Source: Aeromicrobium phragmitis (GTDB lineage: Bacteria; Actinomycetota; Actinomycetes; Propionibacteriales; Nocardioidaceae). From it: a stretch of DNA of 64,000 nt. Positions 16,399 to 24,121 of this stretch are shown here, piece after piece (position 1 is the first letter of the stretch; each line of letters begins with the position of its first letter). Where the stretch lies: NCBI RefSeq assembly GCF_003674095.1, contig NZ_RDBF01000007.1, forward strand, positions 106,380 to 170,379, read 5' to 3'. Position numbers and translations under genes: made by a program. The notes below the pieces were generated by a model. The model was given only the letters and a program-made list of their open reading frames with translations. It had not been told where the DNA came from and ran no database searches.

Positions 16399-17003
16399 GA
16401 ACGCTGGCGGTGGTCGCGGCTCTCGCACTGATCGCCCACCCGACCGTCGGTGTGGCAGCGCCAGAGATCCGTGTGGTCCCGGGGGAGCGGTACGTCGCCG
16501 AAGTGCCGGCGAACGCAGTGTTCGACGCGAAGCGCCGCTGGGTTCCGGGCGAGGAGCGGAGCGTCGAGTTCACCGTCCGCAACGACGGCGAGGAGAATGC
16601 GACGTCCGTGTGGGTCGCGCTAGAGGGCGGCAACGATCCCGACGCCTTGCTCGCGGACGAGCACGTGCGGTTGGACGTGCGCGTCGACGACGGTGCGTGG
16701 CAACCGCTGCAGCCGGACGGGACGCCCGCAGTCGTGCGGGACACCGTCGTCACCCCGGGGACGACGACGGCAGTGACGCTGCGCGCCACCTTCGACGCCG
16801 CCGCCGGCAACGTCACGCAGCGTTCCTCACTCGACCTTCCGCTGGTGGTGGGGATGAGCGGAGATCAGGACGGCCCCGTGCCGGCTCCAGGTCAGCTCCC
16901 GGCGACGGGGTCGGTCCTCGGCCCGGTCGTCGTCGTTGGCGGGCTGCTCCTGCTGCTGATCGGACACGCGGTGCGACCCAGGAAGGAAAGGAGACCTCGA
17001 TGA
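16395..17003 (+). CDS. LPXTG cell-wall-anchored protein of unknown function
   Basis: 202 residues. It has a signal peptide (residues 1-22, 'HPTVGVAA'), then one beta-rich domain of about 125 residues containing 'ERSVEFTVRNDGEEN', typical of an Ig/CARDB-like surface fold. A sortase sorting signal follows: 'LPATG' at 168-172, a hydrophobic stretch to about 190 and a basic tail (RPRKERRPR). It should be covalently attached to peptidoglycan, but no sortase gene is in the window. Start and stop overlap the neighbours by 4 bp on both sides, so it belongs to the SipW operon and may anchor or nucleate the SipW-processed proteins. Confidence 0.85.
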   Translation: MRTLAVVAALALIAHPTVGVAAPEIRVVPGERYVAEVPANAVFDAKRRWVPGEERSVEFTVRNDGEENATSVWVALEGGNDPDALLADEHVRLDVRVDDGAWQPLQPDGTPAVVRDTVVTPGTTTAVTLRATFDAAAGNVTQRSSLDLPLVVGMSGDQDGPVPAPGQLPATGSVLGPVVVVGGLLLLLIGHAVRPRKERRPR

Positions 17004-17620
17004 GCAGACATCGCGCCCGGCGATCGGGCCTGCTGCGGGCCGTGCTCAGCCTCGGGCTCCTCGTGGGCGTCGGCGTCAGCGGGACCATGGCGTACTGGAC
17101 GGATCAGGCGACCGTCACGACCGGACAGCTGGCTGCGGGACGCCTTGACCTGACCCTCAACGGCCAGCTGGCCGGCCCCGGTGGCTCCACGACCGACACC
17201 ACCTTCGCCGTGGGCGACCTCGTGCCCGGTGAGAGCTTCGCCCGCGCCATCTCGGTCGGGAACGCGGGCACGGTCCCCCTCGACTACACCGCCGTCTCGC
17301 ATACGAACGGAACGCTCGGACCAGGACTGCGGTGGACCGTCGTCGCGGGCGGCGCCGCGTCGAACGCCGGGTCCTCCGCGAACGGCGACCGGACGGGAAC
17401 GTGCACCGGAGGAACGACGACGTTCAGTTCGGCCTCCGCGATCAGCGCGAACGCGGCGGCGCCCACACCGGTCGTCCCGGCACGCCGACCGCTGGCCGCC
17501 GGGGCGAGCGAGACGCTCTGCGTCATCGTGCGCTTGGACCCGTCGGCCCCCTCCTCGCTCCAAGGTGCGACGGCGACGGCCACCTTCGTCGTCAACGGCG
17601 TTCAGCGAGGCGCCCCATGA
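17000..17620 (+). CDS. SipW-dependent-type exported protein, second substrate
   Basis: 206 residues. The basic N-terminus (MSRHRARRS) and hydrophobic core end in 'GVSGTMAYWTDQATVTTG', the TasA/camelysin-type motif also seen in the 15285 product (GTLAYWT). The mature part contains 'LDLTLNG', 'LVPGESFARAISVGNAG' and 'VPLDYTAVS', a pattern found in camelysin-like beta domains. Two cysteines ('GTCTGGT', 'ETLCVIV') may pair. AAAGGAG lies 6 bases before the ATG, which overlaps the previous stop (ATGA). Its own stop overlaps the second peptidase gene. Likely an extracellular, possibly fibre-forming protein; function unproven. Confidence 0.85.
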   Translation: MSRHRARRSGLLRAVLSLGLLVGVGVSGTMAYWTDQATVTTGQLAAGRLDLTLNGQLAGPGGSTTDTTFAVGDLVPGESFARAISVGNAGTVPLDYTAVSHTNGTLGPGLRWTVVAGGAASNAGSSANGDRTGTCTGGTTTFSSASAISANAAAPTPVVPARRPLAAGASETLCVIVRLDPSAPSSLQGATATATFVVNGVQRGAP

Positions 17621-18591
17621 GTCGCCTCCGCGTCGTCGTCCTCAACGCAGGAGCACTCCTCGGCGTCCTGTGCGTGCTGGTGGCCGCCGCCCTCTGGGTG
17701 ACCGGCAGCCGGCCCCTGGTCGTGCAGTCCGATTCGATGGCACCCGAGATCCACGCCGGGGACCTGCTGCTGGCTCGGTCGATACCCGCGGCGGACCTCG
17801 AGGTGGGCGACGTGGTGAGCGTCGTCGACGGCTCGGGTGTGCGTGTCACCCACCGCATCATCGAGGTGTCCGAGAGCGGCGCCGAACGCATCGTGCGCCT
17901 GCGCGGCGACGCGAACGCCGTCGCCGACCCCGACGCCTACACGCTGTCGCGGGCAGAACGCGTCACCTGGGTCCTGCCCGGAGTCGGCAGTGCCGCCGCG
18001 TTCGTCGACAGCACGCCGGGCCGGGTCACGGCGATCGGCATCGTCGCGGGGTGCTGGCTGGCGGTGGTGCTGCCGCGACGGCGTGCGCCGCTGCACGCGC
18101 GTCCGCGACGCCGACGAGGGATCGCTCCGGTCCTCGTCGGCGCGGCCCTCCTGCTGCCGGCCGTGCTTCCCGGGGCACGTGCATGGGCGATCTTCGACGA
18201 CACGGCTACGGTCGCCACAGCCCCGCTGGCAGCCCACCGTGTGGTCGCTCAGGGTCAGCCACAGTGCCGTAACGAAGGGGGGCTGTTCGGCGTCGGCGAG
18301 TACGTGCGCCTCACCTGGCCGCATGTCGACGTTCGCTACGAGTACCGCTGGGAGGCCCGGCACACGGCGACGGGCGAAGTGGTGCGCTCCGGTGTGGTGC
18401 AGCCCGCCGGCGGTCGCCCCGGCGAACTCGAACTGCGGTCCTCCGTACTCGACCTCGGCCTGGGCGCCACGACGTACGACGTCGTGGTCCACGCCCGACT
18501 CCGCGCAGCGCCGAGCTGGGAGGCGGCCGGGACGACGACGCAAGTGCGAACGAGCGCGGTTCTCCTCGGGCTCGGCGTTCGGTGCGCCTAG
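17617..18591 (+). CDS. SipW-like signal peptidase fused to a substrate-like C-terminal domain
   Basis: 324 residues. Residues 1-150 form a SipW-type peptidase: membrane segment 10-29, 'QSDSMAPEIHAGD' with Ser40, 'VTHRIIEV' with His79, 'LRGDANAVADP' with Asp98, and a second membrane segment about 137-152. Then a basic stretch (ARPRRRRG), a hydrophobic core (169-185) and 'AWAIFDDTATVATAPLAA' follow. This last part aligns by eye with 'MAYWTDQATVTTGQLAA' of the upstream substrate. The last 110 residues look like a single beta-sandwich with Cys217 and Cys323. So the protein looks like a peptidase joined to its own kind of substrate. It is the last gene of the operon; start overlaps the previous stop (ATGA). 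Confidence 0.85.
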   Translation: MSRLRVVVLNAGALLGVLCVLVAAALWVTGSRPLVVQSDSMAPEIHAGDLLLARSIPAADLEVGDVVSVVDGSGVRVTHRIIEVSESGAERIVRLRGDANAVADPDAYTLSRAERVTWVLPGVGSAAAFVDSTPGRVTAIGIVAGCWLAVVLPRRRAPLHARPRRRRGIAPVLVGAALLLPAVLPGARAWAIFDDTATVATAPLAAHRVVAQGQPQCRNEGGLFGVGEYVRLTWPHVDVRYEYRWEARHTATGEVVRSGVVQPAGGRPGELELRSSVLDLGLGATTYDVVVHARLRAAPSWEAAGTTTQVRTSAVLLGLGVRCA

Positions 18592-18607
18592 AATCGGATC
18601 GGCGACC

Positions 18608-18630
18608 GGCGTCACCCCGCGTGGGGCGCC
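18608..18630 (+). terminator. possible terminator of the surface-protein operon
   Basis: GGCG-TCA-CCCC / GGGG-CGCC forms an interrupted hairpin 17 bases after the operon's last stop codon. There is no T-run. Weak evidence, but nothing else in the 249-base gap to the next gene looks like a terminator. Confidence 0.35.
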
Positions 18631-18840
18631 GCGAGCCCTCGTGTGTAGGGTGATGCCACCGTCCCGCGCGCGGTGCTGTGACTCGAAAGTGGCGGGAAAC
18701 GGCGCCAGAGCTCGCGACGTCGACGCGTCTCGACTCCGGAAGGTGGGTCGGCGCCATTGATTCGCCGCGTCACGAGTGCGATGGTTTGAGCAGAGACAAA
18801 GGCCGGCGACGGTCGCATGCCTTGCGTAGGGGTGGGAGTG

Positions 18841-19128
18841 ATGACCATGCGCGACCTCGATCGCGAACGGCTGGCTTTTGAGATGTCGCTCGTGATGATG
18901 AAGAAACTCGGTTGCGAGATGTATCTCACCGCCGGCGTGGGGCTCATGGTCTGCCTGGAGCATCCCGACGCGCCCGAGCACGAGCAGCAGGCCGAGGGGG
19001 TCTGCGCCTTCGCCCGTCATCAGGTCGACGCGGTGCTGCGCATTCACGACGCCGGCGCGTTGCCGGCCTATATCGATGCGCTGGACGAGTACGCCGGGAT
19101 GCTCAAGGCGGCGGCAGGCACGGCCTGA
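18841..19128 (+). CDS. small hypothetical protein
   Basis: About 95 residues, soluble and acidic, with two cysteines ('KKLGCEMYL', 'LMVCLEHP'). I recognise no family. ATG 18841 is chosen because AGGGG lies 8 bases upstream; an in-frame ATG at 18817 would add eight residues. Codon use follows the GC-rich pattern of its neighbours, which supports a real gene. It stands alone: the gap on the left is 249 bases and the gene on the right is convergent. Confidence 0.6.
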   Translation: MTMRDLDRERLAFEMSLVMMKKLGCEMYLTAGVGLMVCLEHPDAPEHEQQAEGVCAFARHQVDAVLRIHDAGALPAYIDALDEYAGMLKAAAGTA

Positions 19129-19147
19129 CGTGCCACCGACGAGTGCT

Positions 19148-19336
19148 TCAGCGCGGCGGGTCGATATCGCGCCGGGCGCGTCCGGCCATCAGAAGTGAGA
19201 GCAAGAGCCCGACGACGCCGACGCCCATGAGGATGTAGCCGGTCGTGACCAGGTCGATGCCGTTGATCGCGTCTTGAACTGCGAACGCGAGGATGGCACC
19301 GAGAGCGAACAGGAACAGCGAGCCTCCGATATACAT
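19148..19336 (-). CDS. small two-TM membrane protein (DUF6458-like)
   Basis: 62 residues: 'MYIGGSLFLFALGAILAFAV', a short polar turn (QDAINGIDL), then a second membrane helix 'GYILMGVGVVGLLLSLLM' and a basic tail. This layout and the opening sequence match the small actinobacterial DUF6458 family as I remember it. Function is unknown. Located between the small hypothetical gene (convergent) and the PucR regulator, same strand as the latter but separated by 24 bases. Confidence 0.75.
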   Translation of the reverse strand: MYIGGSLFLFALGAILAFAVQDAINGIDLVTTGYILMGVGVVGLLLSLLMAGRARRDIDPPR

Positions 19337-19360
19337 ACTGCGACAGTGGCAGTGATCGGC

Positions 19361-20614
19361 TCAGTTCGCATCTCGAGGAACCGGTCCTGAGCCAACTCGT
19401 CCCGATGAGACTGCGGTGACGGCTCGCCATCGCGTGAGCTCGAGCGCGACGCGCAACCGAAGGTCGGCTGGGTCGACGACTCGACCGAGGACGGCTTCTA
19501 TCCGCTGCAATCGCTGAGAGACGGTGTTGGGATGAACGCCGAGCCGACGCGCACACCGCCGTGGGCTCCCCAGCGTGGCGAAATACTCATGCAGGGTCGA
19601 CATGAGTCTCTGGCGGTCGTCGTGATGAAGTAACGGGCCGAGTTGGTCGTCGACGAAGCGATCGCAGAGCTCGGAGTGCTGGGACGTCAGCACCGCGACC
19701 GCGACGTCGGGAAAGCGCACGGGCTGGGGCAAGGGCGGCGCACTGATCAAGGCGCTGAGCACTGCCTCTTCATGCGTGTGCCTGAAGCCGCGGATCCCGT
19801 CTCGGGGCGTCCCGAGCGCGAGACCGATGCCACGGGGTAGCTGGACCGTGGCGAGATCCGCATACACGGCACGATCGACGGGAGAAAACCAACCATGAAC
19901 CGTGGTGCCATCTGCGTTCACGGCGATGTGCTGAGCAGCGGCGCCAGCAAGGGCCCGTCGAGCAGCTTCGGCAAGTTCCGGTCCGCGGTCGGGCCCCTCG
20001 CACCACGCCACGTACCCGATATGAGTGCTGTCGACGGCGTACCCGAGTAACTCACCGAGTTCGCGCCCATCCGTCGCGCCGGCGAGTGCGGCACGCACCA
20101 TCTGACTGCGTTGAGAGTTGACGTCGCGAAGGACCTGATCGCGGACTCGGTTGTACTCCGCGATGGTTCGACCCGTCATCGCCTGCATGTAATCGAACAT
20201 TCGGATCGAGCCGGCTTCGAGAGCCTCGGCACGGCGAGTGACAGCGGGCTCCTTCTTGCGCAAGTACTCGGTGAAGCCGTTCCAGATCGCTGCGTGACCG
20301 AGTTCGTAGGCCCGGAGTATCGCCGACAGGGGCACCTCTTGACCGGCCATGGAGGCGGCGAACGCGCGCGCCGGTTCCGGTAGGCGTGCCGGGGCGCCTG
20401 AGCCCAAGAGGGCGGCGCGCAACCCTGGGAGGTGGGACACAATCGACGAGCGCAATTCCCCGATTCCGGTGGAGCCGACCGTCTGCAACTCGGGCACCTG
20501 CGCCCAGAGCTCCTCGGCGAGCCGAGCGAACATCACGTGCCCGTACGCATCGACCCACGCGACGAACGGGTCGAGGGGGGAGCCGCCTTCTCGGCTGTAT
20601 GCAGTGCTCGCCAT
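19361..20614 (-). CDS. PucR/CdaR-type transcriptional regulator
   Basis: 417 residues. The C-terminal 60 residues hold the PucR-type helix-turn-helix ('[20 protein letters not shown]', then 'HPNTVSQRLQRIEAVLG'). A GGDEF-like/CdaR middle region (about 180-320) precedes it, and the N-terminal part ('LRAYELGHAAIWNGFTEYL') resembles the RsbRD-like domain of such activators. No DNA contacts can be assigned further. The start is ATG 20614; an upstream alternative at 20653 lacks support. It is transcribed away from the deacetylase-ligase-crotonase-thiolase operon at 20759, the usual arrangement for a regulator sensing that pathway's substrate. Confidence 0.9.
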   Translation of the reverse strand: MASTAYSREGGSPLDPFVAWVDAYGHVMFARLAEELWAQVPELQTVGSTGIGELRSSIVSHLPGLRAALLGSGAPARLPEPARAFAASMAGQEVPLSAILRAYELGHAAIWNGFTEYLRKKEPAVTRRAEALEAGSIRMFDYMQAMTGRTIAEYNRVRDQVLRDVNSQRSQMVRAALAGATDGRELGELLGYAVDSTHIGYVAWCEGPDRGPELAEAARRALAGAAAQHIAVNADGTTVHGWFSPVDRAVYADLATVQLPRGIGLALGTPRDGIRGFRHTHEEAVLSALISAPPLPQPVRFPDVAVAVLTSQHSELCDRFVDDQLGPLLHHDDRQRLMSTLHEYFATLGSPRRCARRLGVHPNTVSQRLQRIEAVLGRVVDPADLRLRVALELTRWRAVTAVSSGRVGSGPVPRDAN

Positions 20615-20656
20615 GGCGCCACTATGGACGATCGCGACACCGCCGTCCAGCACGAA

Positions 20657-20679
20657 ATGTGACGGTGCTCACGCCACAT
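20657..20679. promoter_or_regulatory. candidate operator between the PucR gene and the catabolic operon
   Basis: ATGTG (20657-20661) and CACAT (20675-20679) are inverted arms of an imperfect palindrome. It lies in the 144-base divergent gap, 43 bases from the regulator start and 80 from the operon start. Position and symmetry suggest a regulator site; binding is not shown. Confidence 0.35.
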
Positions 20680-20758
20680 AACAGTGTGTCATCTGAGCCC
20701 ATTGTTGCCGACGTCGGTGCTCGTGAGCATGGTGCGAACCGCTTCGAAGGAGAATTTC

Positions 20759-21736
20759 ATGTCCGCATCATCTCCAGATCCCATCTCGGGCCTGCGCCTG
20801 GCCGTCACCGTGGATGACCAGTTCCAATGGACGGGGATCCCGTTTCCGGACGGGTATGATCCGGCCCGCGTCAGCGGCGCCATGGTCACCGCGTTTCGCG
20901 AGCATCAAGTGCCGGGCGTGTATGCCTTCAACAGCACCGCGCCGACCGAGGAGCATCCCGAATATCTCGACGTCCTGGACACGTGGATGGCCGCCGGGCA
21001 CTACGTCGGGAACCACACCCACCAACACATCAGTCTCAACTGGCTCGACGTGGGCACCTACCTGCGCGACGTCGAAGCGAGCGAGAAGGTCCTGGACCGC
21101 TGGATTGCTGCATCGCCGTCCCGGTACTTCCGGTACGCCTTCGGGATGGAGGGTGATGCTCTCGAGAAGACACGTGCCGTTCAGACGCACCTCACGCGGC
21201 AGGGATTCCTCTCGTCGCCGGTCACCATGTGGTTCTACGACGCGCAGTTCATGGTGGCCTACCATCGCGCGATCGCGCTGCGCGACCGAGAAGCGATGCG
21301 CCGCGTGGAGGACCTGCTGGTGGCGACAGCGATCGAGCAGATTCGTAGTCAGGCCTCGGCTGCCCAGCGCGCCATCGGGCGCGTACCCTCGCAGATCCTG
21401 CTGATCCATGGGACGGCTGTCGCGGGTGCGACGATCGGACGCGTGTGCGCGGAGCTCCGGCAACTGGGCGCCGAGTTCATCACGTCAGAGGAGGCGATGG
21501 CCGATCCCGCCAACGTCATCGGCGCGCCGTACACGACGCGACAGTTCCGCAACATGACCCAGAAGTGGGCCGAGTTCGCGGGATTCGCGATCGACAACAT
21601 GCCACCGAAGGTGCTCGCTGAGGTGGAGACCATCGCTGTCATTGACGGTGAGAGCTACGAGGAAGTGCTCGGGCGCGCGATCACCGAATGGACACGGCGC
21701 GTGGCGTTCACTCCGGTCCCGAACGACTTCCACTGA
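20759..21736 (+). CDS. polysaccharide-deacetylase-family (NodB-like) hydrolase
   Basis: 325 residues, no signal peptide, so cytoplasmic. NodB-homology signatures: 'LRLAVTVDDQ' (Asp-Asp motif 1), 'VGNHTHQHISL' (H-x-H-x-x-H type motif 2 with metal His), and 'ILLIHGTAVAGATI' near the end. Family members remove N- or O-acyl groups, or cleave amides of small molecules (PuuE-like). ATG 20759 has AAGGAG 6 bases upstream. As first gene of an operon with an acyl-CoA ligase, crotonase and thiolase, it may release a carboxylic acid that the others then degrade. The substrate is unknown. Confidence 0.82.
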   Translation: MSASSPDPISGLRLAVTVDDQFQWTGIPFPDGYDPARVSGAMVTAFREHQVPGVYAFNSTAPTEEHPEYLDVLDTWMAAGHYVGNHTHQHISLNWLDVGTYLRDVEASEKVLDRWIAASPSRYFRYAFGMEGDALEKTRAVQTHLTRQGFLSSPVTMWFYDAQFMVAYHRAIALRDREAMRRVEDLLVATAIEQIRSQASAAQRAIGRVPSQILLIHGTAVAGATIGRVCAELRQLGAEFITSEEAMADPANVIGAPYTTRQFRNMTQKWAEFAGFAIDNMPPKVLAEVETIAVIDGESYEEVLGRAITEWTRRVAFTPVPNDFH

Positions 21737-21749
21737 TGGAGGAATCGTG

Positions 21750-23276
21750 ATGTCTGAATCATTTGTGTCCTGCGGTTCCACGCAAAGGTCGTTAGCCGCG
21801 GTCAAGGATCGTGCCGCACGGTTCGCCACCGGACTTCGCGAGCGAGGAGTTGCTCGCGGCGACCGCTTCGCCATCTACATGCGTAACGAGATCTCGTTTC
21901 TGGAGCTGAACCTCGCGGCCGGACTGATCGGAGCCGTCCCGGTACCCATCAATTGGCATTGGACCGGAAGCGATCTAGCCCACGTACTGCGCAACAGCGA
22001 GGTGTCTCTGGTCGTCGCGCACACCGATCTACTGCCACCGCTGCGGGCTCAAGCCCCCGAGAAGCTGATGATCGTCGAGGCCGAGGTACCCGCGGAGGTG
22101 CGCGAGGCGTACCGACTCGGCGAGCAGCCGCTGACCGGTGAGTTTCCGGTTCTGAGCGATTGGGAGCGATGCGACCCGTGGAACGAAGCGGCTCCTCCCG
22201 CGCCGATGAGCGTCATCTACACGTCGGGAACGACAGGTCAGGCGAAAGGTGTCCTGCGAGATCCGATCGCTCCAGAGGTCCTGCCCACCACGCTCGGCAA
22301 TGTCGCGGATCTCTATCACCTGCGGCCGGGCGAGACCACATTGATTCCGGCGCCGCTCTACCACTCCGCCCCGAACGTTTATTCCAACTTCGCGGCGGCC
22401 TTGGGGATGACGATCATCATCATGCCCCGGTTCGATGCCGAGCGCTTTCTGGAACTGGTGAGTCGTCATCAGGTCGACACCGTTCACGCAGTACCGACGA
22501 TGTTCAGCCGCCTTCTGCAGTTGCCCCAGGCAGTGCGGGAAGGCTATGACGTGAGTTCGTTGCACTCAGTCGTTCACGCGGGGGCCCCTTGCCCGCCCGC
22601 AGTCAAGACGGCGATGATCGAGTGGCTCGGTCCGATCGTGCATGAGTACTACGGTGGCTCGGAGATCGGCGCGTGGACCGCCTGCGATTCGTTCGAGGCG
22701 CTGGAGCGGCCCGGAACGGTCGGCAGACCCATACTCGACGCCGATATTCGCATCCTCGACGGACAAGGGGCGCAACTCCCAGCAGGCGCCGACGGTGTCG
22801 TTTACGGTAAGACGTTTTCAGGTTGGCCGGACTTCACGTATATCGGCGATGACGAGAAGCGGCGGCGGATGGAGGTGGACGGATACCTCACGCTCGGGGA
22901 TATCGGTCACCTCGACGAGGACGGCTACCTCTACCTGAGCGACCGCATGAACGACATGGTGGTCTCCGGCGGGGTGAACATCTATCCCGCCGAGATCGAG
23001 GCGTGCCTTCTCGATCTCGACGGGGTGGTGGACTCTGCGGTCTTCGGCATCCCTGACAGCGACTTGGGTGAAGCGCTGGCCGCCCACGTCCAGGTAGCTC
23101 CGGATCGTCGGCTGGACGCCGCCGCAGTGCGCGATCATGTTCGAGGGCGACTTGCCGGATACAAGGTCCCGCGTGAGGTCGTTCTGGTCGATGACCTCCC
23201 GCGCGAGGATACGGGCAAGCTGTTCAAGCGGAAGCTCAAAGCTCCGTACTGGGCTGCCACGGAGGTGAGTTCGTGA
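21750..23276 (+). CDS. acyl-CoA synthetase (AMP-binding ligase)
   Basis: 508-residue ANL-superfamily enzyme activating a carboxylate with ATP and CoA. The P-loop motif 'SVIYTSGTTGQAKGV', the 'YYGGSEIG' motif, 'YLTLGDIGHLDEDGYLYL' and the C-terminal 'SGGVNIYPAEIE' hinge are present, with the catalytic Lys region 'REDTGKLFKRKLK'. ATG 21750 has GGAGGAA just upstream and follows the deacetylase stop by 13 bases. The stop overlaps the crotonase GTG. Fatty-acid, aromatic or other carboxylic substrates are all possible. Confidence 0.93.
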   Translation: MSESFVSCGSTQRSLAAVKDRAARFATGLRERGVARGDRFAIYMRNEISFLELNLAAGLIGAVPVPINWHWTGSDLAHVLRNSEVSLVVAHTDLLPPLRAQAPEKLMIVEAEVPAEVREAYRLGEQPLTGEFPVLSDWERCDPWNEAAPPAPMSVIYTSGTTGQAKGVLRDPIAPEVLPTTLGNVADLYHLRPGETTLIPAPLYHSAPNVYSNFAAALGMTIIIMPRFDAERFLELVSRHQVDTVHAVPTMFSRLLQLPQAVREGYDVSSLHSVVHAGAPCPPAVKTAMIEWLGPIVHEYYGGSEIGAWTACDSFEALERPGTVGRPILDADIRILDGQGAQLPAGADGVVYGKTFSGWPDFTYIGDDEKRRRMEVDGYLTLGDIGHLDEDGYLYLSDRMNDMVVSGGVNIYPAEIEACLLDLDGVVDSAVFGIPDSDLGEALAAHVQVAPDRRLDAAAVRDHVRGRLAGYKVPREVVLVDDLPREDTGKLFKRKLKAPYWAATEVSS

Positions 23277-24121
23277 GCAGCTCGGTGCGAAAGGAGCGGC
23301 CCGTTGCTGGCGTCGAGCGGGTGGTGTTGAGTCGACCTGAACGCCGCAACGCGCAGAACGCCCGCATGCTGTACGAACTCGACGAGGCCTTCGCCGGGGC
23401 TGCCGCGGATCCGGACGTCAAAGTCATCATCCTGTCCGGAGACGGACCGGACTTCTCCGCCGGACACGACCTGTCCGAGCGCGGCAGCACGCTTCCCGGT
23501 TCGCCGGTGGCGACCTTGGAGGGCGCGTTCGGTGCGGCCGGGGTCGAGGGGAGGCACGCCTTCGAATGCGAAGCCTATCTGGGGCTGTGCCGGCGGTGGC
23601 GCAGCCTACCGAAACCGACGATCGGCCAGGCGCACGGGCGCTGCATCGCCGGTGCGTTGATGCTGCTGTGGCCGATGGATCTCATCGTGGCTGCTGAATC
23701 GACGACGTTCTCCGACCCTGTCGTGGCGTTCGACCTGAACGGCGCGGAGTACTTCGCGCATACCTGGGAGGTCGGCGCGCGGAAGGCGAAGGAGATGCTG
23801 TTCACGGGCGAACCGCTCTCCGCGTCGGACGCCCACCGTTTGGGCATGGTCAACCACGTCGTCGCCGACGCAGAACTGGACAGCTTCACGCTCGACCTGG
23901 CTCAGCGCATCGCCCGCATGCCGGCGTACGGGCTACGGCTCGCCAAGGCCAGCGTCAACGGCAGCGTCGACAGCCAGGGTCAGGATGCGGCGATGGAGCG
24001 CGCCTTCGCGTTGCACATCGCCGGTCACGCGAACAATCTGGCTCAACACGGCGAGATCATCGACCCGGCCGGGATCGGCCGAATCCGCGAACTGTCGCGA
24101 CATCGGCAGGAGCAGACATGA
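23273..24121 (+). CDS. enoyl-CoA hydratase/isomerase (crotonase) family protein
   Basis: 282 residues. Crotonase hallmarks: 'LSRPERRNAQN', the first oxyanion-hole loop 'FSAGHDLSE' and the second 'AHGRCIAGALM', followed by 'AESTTFSDPV'. The family covers hydration, isomerisation, C-C cleavage and dehalogenation of acyl-CoA esters, so the exact reaction is open. GTG start overlaps the ligase stop (GTGA) and its TGA overlaps the thiolase ATG (ATGA): a compact beta-oxidation-type operon. No acyl-CoA or hydroxyacyl-CoA dehydrogenase is present in this operon. Confidence 0.92.
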   Translation: MSSSVRKERPVAGVERVVLSRPERRNAQNARMLYELDEAFAGAAADPDVKVIILSGDGPDFSAGHDLSERGSTLPGSPVATLEGAFGAAGVEGRHAFECEAYLGLCRRWRSLPKPTIGQAHGRCIAGALMLLWPMDLIVAAESTTFSDPVVAFDLNGAEYFAHTWEVGARKAKEMLFTGEPLSASDAHRLGMVNHVVADAELDSFTLDLAQRIARMPAYGLRLAKASVNGSVDSQGQDAAMERAFALHIAGHANNLAQHGEIIDPAGIGRIRELSRHRQEQT

